Origin: Montifringilla adamsi
Lineage: Eukaryota > Chordata > Aves > Passeriformes > Passeridae
Direction of reading: 5' to 3'
Assembly: GCA_017590115.1 (NCBI GenBank)
Contig: JAGGNK010013670.1
Coordinates: 824,016 to 888,015 of the forward strand
DNA length: 64,000 nt
Below are positions 12,351 through 21,180 of this stretch, one piece after another. The position numbers and the translations under genes are program-made. Below the pieces are notes generated by a model that saw nothing but the letters and a program-made list of their open reading frames with translations, was not told the DNA's origin and did not search any database. Position 1 is the stretch's first letter, and each line of letters opens with the position of its first letter.

Positions 12351-12839
12351 ATGATGTTTGAAGCAGGAGATGGGGAGGGAAGAGCCCTGCCCTGGCCGGG
12401 GCGCGCAGCACAGGGCACTGCACAGAGCGCTGCGTTTGCGTTCCCCTGGGGAGGGCACGGCTGCAGCCCCGGCTGGCCACGCTCAGCTGTGCCTGCCGGC
12501 CTCGTCCCACAGCCCGGGCATCCCTGCAGCCCCGGATGGTGCCAGGCCCAGCTCACCGAGAGGACGGCACACGGTGCCAGCAGCTCCTCGCTGGCATCTC
12601 CCACCCTGGCTCTACCCCAGCTCCCGGGCTGTGCCACCCTGGGCTGGGGTAGCCAAACCCCTCGGGCTCCTGAGGTCCTTCCCCACCCCGTGCCCTCCTG
12701 TCCCATCTCTTGCCCACTGAAGAAGCTGCCTCCAGCAAAAGCTTCTTGGGAGAAGTGTTCCTGCTCCAAACCCAGGCACCACACCCACGGGAGAGCTGCT
12801 GGGGTTGGGCAGGGGCTGCTGAGGGCTCTGGGTTCCACC
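12351..12839. other. Moderately CpG-rich non-coding stretch
   Basis: CpG density rises at about 12,380-12,560 (GGGGCGCGCAGCAC and similar). Plus frame 12,351-13,055 runs into the CR1 that follows, so it is not a real exon as it stands. No splice-flanked exon is convincing. Confidence 0.35.
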
Positions 12840-13107
12840 TGCTCAGTGCTGCTCTCTGCTCCCTGGGACAGGAACAGGAACAGCTGGAGCTGGGCCAGGG
12901 CAGGTCAGGTTGGATCTCAGGGAAAGATTCTTCCCCCAGAGGGTGCTGGGCACTGCCCAGGCTCCCCAGGGAATGGGCATGGCCCTGAGGCTGCCAGAGC
13001 ACCCAGGGATGCCCAGGGTGGATTGTTGGGGTGTCTGTGCAGGGACAGGGGCTAGATTGATGATCCCTGTGGTCCCTTCCAACCCAGGCTGTTCTGTGAT
13101 TCCATGA
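12840..13107 (+). mobile_element. CR1: CR1 LINE 3' fragment, second subfamily
   Basis: Contains 'gctggagctgggccaggg', 'gggtgctgggcactgccc', 'ccagggaatgggca' and the tail 'ccttccaacccaggct..ttctgtgattcc'. The same subfamily is present at 34,415-34,985. 5'-truncated. Confidence 0.9.
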
Positions 13108-14344
13108 CTGGGACTGGTCTCTGCTCTTATTCCCTCAATCCATTTTCATTCAGTGCTGCTCATTCTTCAGAGTGCCCCTCACAGGAACAGCCCCAGCTTC
13201 GGGATTTGTTTCCCTTTCATTTCTTCCAAAGTTTTCTTTTTAAATTTATTTATTTTCTTTAACATCTGAGCTCTTTGTGATGCTGCCACCACTTCATTTC
13301 TTTCCCCCTGAACTGCAGAAACTGATGCCCTTCACCTTTCCTGGTGTGACTGCCAGGGGAGGTGGGGGCAGAGCAGAGGGGTGATCCCAGCTGGGAGTGA
13401 GAGGAGGTGGAAACTGGAACAGGACAGCTGCCCAGGGATTTCTACTGTCAGTTCCAGCTGGGAAATGTGTTTGCCATGGATGAAGAGGTGCTGGCAGGCT
13501 GGTGCCAGACAGGATTGCACTGCTCTGATGGCTCAGTGCAGGTTGCAGGTGCTGCCTCTTTTCCCTTGAACTTGAGGATTCCTGCAATCCAAATAAACCC
13601 TGCAGGAGCAGGTTTGTGTTTTTAGCAGCCTCAGTCCTGCTCTGTCCAAAGCCAGGCAGCCTCGGGAGCTGCCAAAAATCACAAAGGAGTCTTGGAACTG
13701 GAACCTGCTCCTGCACCTGTTTTTCATTATTTGTGGCAAAATCCTGAGACCTTTTGTCACTCACTGAACAAGCACAGGAGGAAAAACGCTCCTGGGGAGG
13801 AGGTGTTTGTGAGGCTGTCCTGCTGATGTCTCCTTGGGTAATCCTTCAGAGAGGGGGGTGGAGTGAAGTTCCCTTCTCTGCCCCTGGAGCAGGCCAGGGG
13901 ATCATTCCTGAGCACTGTCCTGGCTGGGGCATTTCCTGCATGGAAACTTGTGCTCATCCCTGGGGCTGCTCCTGCCTGGCCTCTGAATCCTCCTGGGAAA
14001 ACCTCCCAAGCTCCCGCATGAGGGTCCTGGGCTGCGGCTCAGGAGAGCCCAGCTGGGGTCTGGGCTCAGGCTGAGCTTTGAGAAGGGGCTGGGAAGGAGC
14101 AGCAGGGGTGACCATGGGAACCAGCCCATCCAGGGCTTCTCTCATTTCCCACCTCCTGCTGATCCTGAGCCTCTCCCCCCACCTCCAGAAGCCTTTTTGC
14201 CCTGGGAGTCCTTCAGGGTCTTTCTTCAGGGTCACACTCCCAGCTAAGGATGATCCCTCTGGAAATTCAGGCTGGGGGGACTTCATGGGGAAGGTCTCTT
14301 CTCTGAGCTCCTCTGCCCAGCTGCTCCTCCTGGCTCTCAGGGAG
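13108..14344. other. Unique non-coding DNA
   Basis: No recognised feature; an AT-rich run (TTTAAATTTATTTATTTTC) lies at about 13,240-13,260. Frames on both strands are short and mutually overlapping. Confidence 0.5.
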
Positions 14345-14520
14345 CCTCTCCCTGTTTCCTGCAAGCTCCCTCAGGTCCTGCAAGGCCACAATTCAGTCAC
14401 TCCAAAGCTTCTCCTCTCCAGGTGAGCATTCCCAGCTGTCCCAGCCTTTCCTCCCAGCAGAGCTGCTCCATCCCTCTGCTCATCCTGGAGCCTCCTCTGG
14501 GCTCCTCCAGCAGTTTCAGC
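14345..14520 (-). mobile_element. CR1: CR1 LINE internal fragment
   Basis: Almost the same sequence as 17,040-17,210 inside the long CR1: 'cacaattcagtca', 'aaagcttctcctctccagg', 'gagcattcccagctgtccc', 'gctgctccatccctctgctc'. Both ends are truncated, and the terminal 3' CR1 sequence is missing on the left. Confidence 0.85.
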
Positions 14521-15503
14521 AGGAGTTTCCAGGGAGCTCCACAGGTGGACCCTGTGTGAAGGATCCCCTCTGACCAGCAGCTGCCCAAACCACAACTCCA
14601 CGTGTGTCCAACAGCATTTACCAACATTCCAGGCATGTCCAAAGGCATTTCTCCTGCAGGCTGGCCCCTCTTGCCCCCTCCATCCCTGAGGAGCTCCTGC
14701 CTGGCTGCAGGGTGACCAGCCAGCCGAGCCAAAGGTGCCACTGGCACATTGGCGCCTGCTTGTCCTCTCCATTTTATTCCCATCTCTCTCTCCAGTTTCC
14801 CCCCATCCTGCCACCTGCCCTGCTCCCCCTCAGGACCTGCCAGGACTGTGTTATTTATTCCCTCTCCATCCCAAAGGAATTCTCCATGGGCTGCTCTCCT
14901 CCCGCTGCTCCTCCAGCACAGGGCATGGCCAGCAAGGGACAGCAGCAGAGAGGATTCCCAGGGTGTGATGGGGCACAGGAAGGGTTAATCCACGTTCTCT
15001 AGCACAGAATGGAATGGATGTAATCCCACACAGGCTAATGGGAACCTTTCCATGATGATACTCATTGTTCACGTCCTTGTCCTTCAGCTATTTGATTCAT
15101 TCACATTTAGGATAAATACAGGATTAACCCAAAATGAGGTTTTAGGAGGGAGAAGCTCTCACTCTTTAATTTTAATCTAAAATTCCTTCAAACAATTCTC
15201 TCTGGTGATTGAGGGGAGGTGATTTAGGGAAAGATAAAGGCAGGGAGCAGCCTGGGGGTGGATGGAGCCTTGGACAACCACAGTGGTTCCCAGTGTCTGC
15301 TTCAAATTAACCCATCACATCTTTCTTCTTTCTCCTCTCCCTTCCAAGACCCCTTAATAAGCTCTTCATCCCAAATTTGGGGGTTTAGCAGATTTTTTTG
15401 TCTCTGGTTTTGCCTCAGAACATCTCTCCCCTGGGGGCTGCATTAGGGCTGGTGAGTGTGGACACCATATCTGCCTGCAGGCCAGGTGCAAGGTGAAGAG
15501 CCA
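14521..15503. other. Unique non-coding DNA
   Basis: Nothing recognisable; pyrimidine-rich towards 14,760-14,880. Confidence 0.5.
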
Positions 15504-15572
15504 TCATCCCATCCCATTATCCCATCCCATTATCCCATCCCATTATCCCATTATCCCACTCCATCTCATGCC
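15504..15572. repeat. (ATCCC)/(ATTATCCC) simple array, left copy
   Basis: Alternating ATCCCATCCC and ATTATCCC units. A matching array lies 460 bp to the right at 16,034-16,096, so the CpG-rich segment between them is flanked by the same simple repeat. Confidence 0.9.
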
Positions 15573-16033
15573 ATGCTGAGATCTGCTGGGATCTGCTGGC
15601 GCAGGAGGGCCCCAGCCCTGCCCTGGGCAGAGCCGTGGAGAAGGAAGGGGCAGCACAGACACCCCGACAGACACCCCGAGGTTCTGGGCACTCCTCGGGG
15701 TGCCAGGTGGGCACAGGGCTTTGCCTTTGATTTGAGGGTTTCTTTGCATGCACAGGAGCAAACCCCAGCTGCAGCTGGTCTTTGTGGTGAGCTGTCCCCA
15801 TGGAGGGCCTGGCACTGCCTGTGCAGGGGACAGGTTGGCAGGGTGACAAAATCCCTCCTCGGCGTGGTCACCTCTGTGTTGTGCCAGGGGTGGGGAGCAA
15901 GGAGGTGACGCTGGAGGTGACTTTGCACCCCCTCCACTGGGCTCTGCAGGGCTCCTGGAGCAGTGGGGTCTGTCCATCTTCCCAGCCTTTCCCTGGGGGA
16001 GGATTGGGCACGGCCAGACATCTCAGCAGCGTT
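15573..16033. other. Spacer between the two ATCCC arrays
   Basis: GC-rich unique DNA with no known family. A minus-strand frame of about 160 codons crosses it and the array, and is not credible as a gene. Confidence 0.45.
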
Positions 16034-16096
16034 CCCATCCCATCCTATCATATCCCATTATCCCATCCCATTATCCCATCCCATTATCCCATCCCC
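16034..16096. repeat. (ATCCC)/(ATTATCCC) simple array, right copy
   Basis: Same unit composition as the array at 15,504. It ends immediately upstream of the CpG-rich candidate promoter at 16,097. Confidence 0.9.
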
Positions 16097-16160
16097 GGAG
16101 CAGCCCAGCTCTGGCACGGGCTGATGCCGCGGCGCTCGGAGGATGACGCACAGCATCGCC
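16097..16160 (+). promoter_or_regulatory. Candidate 5' UTR/promoter, CpG-rich
   Basis: A short CpG-rich stretch (GCCGCGGCGCTCGG) with a CRE/AP-1-like TGACGCA at 16,144. It leads straight into a strong-context start codon. No TATA box is seen. Inferred only from composition and from the candidate coding exons that follow. Confidence 0.25.
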
Positions 16161-16725
16161 ATGGAGACGAGAAGCCAAGGTAAGGAGGCAGTGCTGCTCC
16201 TGGCACATCCCGGCAGCACGGACCCGATCCCGCAGCATCCGCTGGGGCAGCGGGGGCAGGGGACAGACATTCCCGGCTGCAAACGCGCGCTGGCATCGCT
16301 GGCGAGGTGGTTTTATTTTATGTGCTGCCTCGGCTCCGTGTGGCACGTAAATATTCCATTCCAGGCTGAACCCTTCCCTTCTGCTCCCCGTGTGCTCGCC
16401 CCGGGGCACAGGAGGGGCGGGCGGGGTCGTGTGTCCCCCCCGGGGCAGTGACACAGTGGGGCAGCGCTAAATCGTGCCTTGCATTTCAGGGAAGAAAAGC
16501 TGCACTTCAAAGAGCGCTTTAATGACTGCGCCGAGCCCCGGGGCCGCGGGCACCGGAGCAGAGCAGGAGCCGCTCTGGGACCGCGGCTCTGCAAGCGCTG
16601 CCAGGGAGGGCTCGAGGGGCAGAAAGGAACCCGAGGGCACAGCAGCCTCTGCCACGGCCCCAGTGATCCAAAATCCACCCGAAATCACAGCAGAGGGAAG
16701 CACGGAGGGGCTGGAATGTGGTTAA
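16161..16725 (+). CDS. Candidate two-exon small coding sequence (hypothetical, 84 aa)
   Basis: Exon 1 starts at an ATG in ideal context (GCCATGG, 16,161; an in-frame ATG at 16,143 would add six residues) and ends at 16,179 with a good donor, CAAG|GTAAGG. A 310-bp GC-rich intron ends in GCATTTCAG at 16,481-16,489. Exon 2 (16,490-16,725) then continues in the same reading frame to TAA. Joined length is 252 nt plus stop, exactly in frame. The predicted peptide starts METRSQGKKSCTSK and is rich in Ala, Gly, Glu and Ser, ends STEGLECG, and has no domain, signal peptide or membrane segment that I recognise. Exon 2 is CpG-rich, unlike the flanking CR1 that begins 16 bp after the stop. I know no homologue. 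A chance in-frame pairing of splice-like signals remains quite possible, and exon 2 could also be part of a longer non-coding transcript. Confidence 0.25.
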
Positions 16726-16740
16726 AACCCACAGGGTGTT

Positions 16741-17480
16741 ATGGAATCACAGAATCATGGAGTGGTTTAGGTAGGAAGGGACCTTAAAGCCCACCCAGTG
16801 CCACCCCTGCCATGGCAGGGACACCTCCCACTGTCCCAGGCTGCTCCAAGCTCCAGTGTCCAACCTGGCCTTGGGCACTGCCAGGGATCCAGGGGCAGCC
16901 CCAGCTGCTCTGGACACCCTGTGCCAGGGCCTGCCCACGCTACCAGGGAACAATTCCTTCCCAATATCCCATCCATCCCTGCCCTCTGACAGTGGGAAGC
17001 CATTCCCTCTGTCCTGTCCCTCCATCCCCTGTCCAAAGTCTCTCTCCATGTTTCCTGCAGACTCCCTTCAGGCCCTGCAAGGTCACAATTCAGTCACCCC
17101 AAAGCTTCTCCTCTCCAGGTGAGCATTCCCAGCTGTCCCAGCCTTTCTTCCCAGCAGAGCTGCTCCATCCCTCTGCTCATCCTGGAGCCTCCTCTGGGCT
17201 CCTCCAGCAGCTCCAGCTCCTGCCTGTGCTGGGCCCAGGGCTGGGGCAGCTCTGCAGGTGGGGTCTCACCTGGGCACAGGGGCAGAATCCCAATCCCTGC
17301 CCTGCTGCCTACACTGGGATCAGCCCAGGATTTGGGGTTTCTGGGCTGTTCCCAGTGCACATGGATGGCTGTTTTCCTTCTCTTGTGAACTGGGAGCCAA
17401 ACTCTCTCCTCCCCTCTGGGGACACTCCCCCAGCCAGGGCTGGGCACTGGGACCAGGTCCCTGTTCTGTGCCAGGATCCC
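16741..17480 (-). mobile_element. CR1: CR1 LINE, long 3' fragment (~740 bp)
   Basis: On + it begins at the reverse-complemented CR1 3' end, 'atggaatcacagaatcatgg', then GGAAGGGACCTTAAAGCC and 'gacacctcccactgtcccag'. It runs upstream through 'cacaattcagtcacccc' and 'ggtggggtctcacctggg', the non-coding 3' part and the end of the ORF2 region. This is the longest CR1 of its subfamily here. No intact reverse transcriptase is encoded. Confidence 0.95.
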
Positions 17481-17802
17481 ATTCCTGGGCAGGAGCTGCT
17501 GCCCTGAGCACCTGAGCCTGGTACCAACCCCTTCCCCTGGCTCTTGGTGGGCTGGGAAGCACGGAGATGCAAGAAAATATGGGAACTACTTGCCAAGTCC
17601 CTTTGGCATGTGACTGATCTCAGATGGAGGGGGCAGTGCCTGGGCTCAGGGCCTGAGCTTCCATAGTGCTGAGGGTTCCCAGCTCAGAGCCACGTTTGTC
17701 CCGCACTGTCAGGGCCACCCAGCAGGACTGGAGGCCCCAGGACAGGGCTCCTGGAGCTGGGCTTGGACTGGTTTGGCTGCACTGGAAGGAGAATATGGTG
17801 GC
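17481..17802. other. Unique non-coding DNA
   Basis: No recognised feature; the left edge may still be diverged CR1. Confidence 0.4.
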
Positions 17803-17874
17803 ACATGGAAAAACCACACGCAGGGGACATGGAAAAACCACACACAGGGGACATGGAAAAACCACAGACAGCGG
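17803..17874. repeat. 24-bp minisatellite, three units
   Basis: Three consecutive 24-bp units at 17,803, 17,827 and 17,851, each starting ACATGGAAAAACCACA. The first two differ at one base; the third carries three changes relative to the second, near its end. The unit is a multiple of three, so open frames persist on both strands: HGKTTxxG repeats on +, and CVVFPCP-type repeats on minus. Confidence 0.95.
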
Positions 17875-17997
17875 GATGTGGCTGCTGGGCCTTGTAACAA
17901 AGTCTGGCTCACTCCATCCTAAATGTGGGCTCTGTGTCCTTCTGAAAGAGGAAAAGACACCAACAGCCTGAAAAATGCATCAGGAATAGGGGATAGG

Positions 17998-18097
17998 CAG
18001 TAAAATCAGTGGTGCCACTTCCATTAGGAAACCAAAACCCACCAGGAGTGAAATGAGCTCCTGCAAGGCTGAGGGAACCTGACCATAGCAAGCCCAG
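17998..18097. repeat. Dispersed ~100-bp repeat, copy A
   Basis: Starts CAGTAAAATCAGTGGTGCC and ends near AGCAAGCCCAG. The same sequence, with very few substitutions and a small indel near the right end, occurs at 20,580-20,684 in the same orientation. Its minus strand reads through as a short conserved peptide in both copies. No transposon family recognised. Confidence 0.88.
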
Positions 18098-18494
18098 GGT
18101 GGGCTCTATGCTGAGACTCTCCTTGCCTTTGCCTCCTGCCTGGATGGATGGAGGGACGTGGCTGGGCTGGCAGGTGGGAATTGCTGGGCTGGAGGAGCCC
18201 TGCCAATGCAGCCAGGCCTGCAGGTGTGGGGCAGGAAGGGCACGTCAGCAGCAGAGCAGACTGCAGGGACAAAACCTTGGGGGGTTTATTTGAAGGTTTT
18301 CCTGATTTGAGGCAATTTGGAATTTTGCAGCTCTGTCTGACTCAGTTGAAGGCAAGAAAAAACAGTGAAACAACTCTGTCGGCAGCAGAGCCAACAGGAC
18401 CTGCTTTCTATGGAGTTATGGCCTTCAAATCTCAGCCAGCACTCTCAGCTCCTTCCCTCAGCCCCCACCAGCCTGGCAGGAAACTTGCCTTGGG

Positions 18495-18575
18495 GAAAGG
18501 ATTGTCCAGCCCTGGCACAGCTGCCCAGGGAAGGGGTGAGTCTCCATGCCCAGAAGGGTTTGAAATCCACCTGGC
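18495..18575 (+). mobile_element. CR1: Small diverged CR1 fragment
   Basis: The match to the CR1 middle-tail is short: AGCCCTGGCACAGCTGCCC followed by a diverged equivalent of 'ggtggagtccccatccctgg' and AGGGTTTGAAA. Both ends are truncated. Confidence 0.55.
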
Positions 18576-20050
18576 TGTGGCCTTTCCCAGCCTCACTGGA
18601 TCTGTGATTTTAGGGATTGAAGCCCCATGGCTGGGCTGGGCAGTGATGTTGTCTCTGCACATGGCAGAACTGAATTTGTCTCTTCCTCTCACAGACTTTA
18701 TTTTGGGCTTATTCAACCACTTGTCCTGAAACCTGTTGGAAGAGCAAACCCTTGGGATCTCTGCTCCAGGATGAAATGGAGTCTGAGCTGGGTGGTGTGT
18801 GCAGGAGGGAGTAGGATGGACAGTTCAGGGACTGGGGCTCTGGCTACCTGACCTTGGTTTTTCCTGAGACTGCAGCTGCAAGCAGCCAGGGAGCAGCAGC
18901 ACTTGTTAAAGCTGTCAGCTCACAGCTCCTCAATTCTTCTTTTATGTTTGGAGAACCTAACCCATCAATAAGGGCTCTTCTGTTCCCACTGTCAGTTAGA
19001 GGCTGATTTATGTCCTGAAACAGGATGATTTAGGTCTCCTTCACATTTTTCTTCCAAGCTGCTTGCCAGTGGAAGTGGGGATTCCTGTCATTTGTCCATG
19101 GACAGTCCTCCAAGGTCCTGCCCAGCTCTGGCTCTCAGTGTGTCTTGCACACTCACCAGCTGTGGAAAGAAAAAAAACCCTTTTTTTTCCATCTGGAACC
19201 CAGATACTGCTTTTTATTTTTCATTATCATATCCCCTCACAGCAGACCTGGTAAAGATTAATTTGATGCTGATTTCTGCCTTTCAAACACAGGTGAAGCA
19301 GGGGTTTTTTGCCAGATTTTCAGTTTTTGAAGGGGTCTCTCCTTAGAGGACAACCTGGCATTGAGTAGGGTCAAGATCAGGCTGAAGCCTGTCCTGGGCT
19401 GGGCAGGATCAAGGAAGGCAGAAGCCTTTGATGGGGAAAAGCCACATCCATGTGGCAGGAATGCAGTTTAATTCACAAATCAGGGGGAAAAAGGAATAAT
19501 TTGTGATTATCAGCTTCCCCATGTTTAACTAGTTTTTTGTTTGTTTCCAAACTCCTTTTGAAGTTCTCCAAAACAATCTCCCTGTGCAAGCAAACATGGG
19601 TTTCAAAGCTTTGCCTTTGGATTCAGGAGACCAACCCCTGCCCATAGGTTTGCAGTGTGTTGCATTCTCTCTGCTTTTAATCTTTATTAAAGGGCTGTAA
19701 TTTGGGTGATTCATTGTGAATTCAGCTGGCAATTTCCTTGGCCTGACACCTTTTTGCACTTGGAGAGGCCATTGTCTGCCCAAAGCAGATCCCTGGGGTC
19801 CTGCTCCATGCAGCACAGCAGGGTTCTCACAGGAACACCTCTGGGAATCAGGAATTCCTTGATTCAGTCCGAGGGAGGCTGAGCCAGCAGGACTGAGCAG
19901 CGAACCCCTGCTCTGTGCTGTGGGAACTCAGAACGAGGGAGGCAGCAAGGGGCTCTCCTAACCCAAAACCAGAGCAAGTGAGGTGGTGTGGCCTCCAAAA
20001 AACCTGATGGAGTGAGACAAGATGCATCCTGACACATCAAAACCTGCAGA

Positions 20051-20142
20051 AATGGCAGAACTTAACACTCCTGGGCTCAGGAATGGCAGAAGTTAACATT
20101 CTTGGGTTCAGGAAAGACAAAGTTAACACTCTTTGGCTCAAG
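20051..20142. repeat. 31-bp tandem repeat, three units with (A)GTTAAC/CTTAAC cores
   Basis: Units at 20,051-20,081, 20,082-20,112 and 20,113-20,142 (31, 31, 30 bp) follow the pattern AATGGCAGAAgTTAACA then CTCCTGGGcTCAGG, with a few substitutions each. Units 2 and 3 carry the palindrome GTTAAC; unit 1 has CTTAAC. The 31-bp period is not divisible by three, which argues against coding. Confidence 0.93.
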
Positions 20143-20579
20143 AGTGGAAAATTTAGCTCTCCTGTGAGCTCAGCCACTCTGGGCTTTCCAAGCAGCCTCA
20201 GTGAGCTGGAAAAGGAATGGAGCAGGAGCATGATGTGGTGTTTGGACAAGATCCTGCCCAGCTCTGCCCCTGAGGGATGGGTTTGTGCCACCCCACTGCC
20301 TGGCTCTGGGTGATGTCCCTGCCCCGGGCCCTTCCCACCCCTCCGGGCCTGGGGAAGGGTGGCTGTGCTGCTGGGAACGAGAGGTGCTTCCTGCAGGACC
20401 AGCACAGTCTGGGGGCTCTGGGCAAGGCAGGTGGAACCAGGGGCTGATCCAGACTCTGCTCCAGCTCCTCTCACCTGAAATGCCTTTCCCTTGGTGCTTT
20501 TTGGAAGTCTCTGTCTTTCCATCTCATCTGCACAAACCTGATGTTTCCATGAGAAACAGACCTTGAGCAGGCTCAGGGA
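20143..20579. other. Unique non-coding DNA
   Basis: No recognised feature. The minus-strand 268-codon frame 20,037-20,843 crosses two different repeats and is not believed. Confidence 0.45.
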
Positions 20580-20684
20580 CAGTAAAATCAGTGGTGCCAC
20601 TTCCACTGGGAAACCAAAACCCACCAGGAGTGAAATGAGCTCCTGCAAGGCTGAGGGAACGATGCTGACCCCAGCAAGCCCAGC
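20580..20684. repeat. Dispersed ~100-bp repeat, copy B
   Basis: Same orientation as copy A at 17,998, 2.58 kb away. It differs by a few substitutions and a short insertion (GATGCTG in place of TG) near the right end. Flanks are unrelated. Confidence 0.88.
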
Positions 20685-20920
20685 TGGCACCTCGCTCCTG
20701 CAAACACCAACTGCTGCTGGGGCTGAACATCTGCCCAGCTGCAAACCCTTCCAGAGGGGAAGAGACAGGCTCAGATGGGGCCACCTGCAAGATTTAGGGT
20801 GGAGGACAAGTGCAAGATTTAGGGTCTGTGGAAAAGAACACATGAAAAGACCTTCTGTGACCCAAACTTCACATTAGTGGTGCCCAGTGAAGCCAACACT
20901 GAAACTGTGGCAAATGAGGG

Positions 20921-21180
20921 GTTTGAGCTCACTGCACAAGGAACATCTCCTCTGTTTTGGCCATGGATCTGCTCATTCTAAAGAAAAGGGAAAAGTGAAT
21001 ATTTGCAGTCAAAAGCCAAAATTCCATGATTCCAGGATGGCATCAAGCTGAGGTTTGAGCTCACTGCACAAGAAACATCTCCTCAGTTGTGACCATGGAT
21101 CAGCTCATTCTAAAGAAAAGGGAAAAAACAAATGTATCAGTCAAAAGCCAAAAATTCCATGAGTCCGGGGTGGTATCATG
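20921..21180. repeat. 132-bp tandem duplication
   Basis: Two adjacent copies, 20,921-21,052 and 21,053-21,180, both starting GTTTGAGCTCACTGCACAAG. Shared blocks include ATGGATCnGCTCATTCTAAA, AAAGGGAAAA, AGTCAAAAGCCAAAA and ATTCCATGA. They differ by roughly 10-15% including small indels, so this is not a very recent duplication. Neither copy matches a family I know. Confidence 0.93.

Larger units (their letters stand above)
17875..20050. other. Unique non-coding DNA containing small repeats
   Basis: Contains one half of a dispersed ~100-bp pair (17,998-18,097) and a small CR1 piece (18,495-18,575). The remainder, including 18,576-20,050, shows nothing recognisable beyond an A8/T8 hairpin-like run at about 19,170-19,190. 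Confidence 0.45.

Noticed and set aside
20037..20843. 268-codon minus-strand frame
   Set aside because: It crosses the 31-bp tandem array and the dispersed 100-bp repeat, two unrelated repeats, so it is not a gene.
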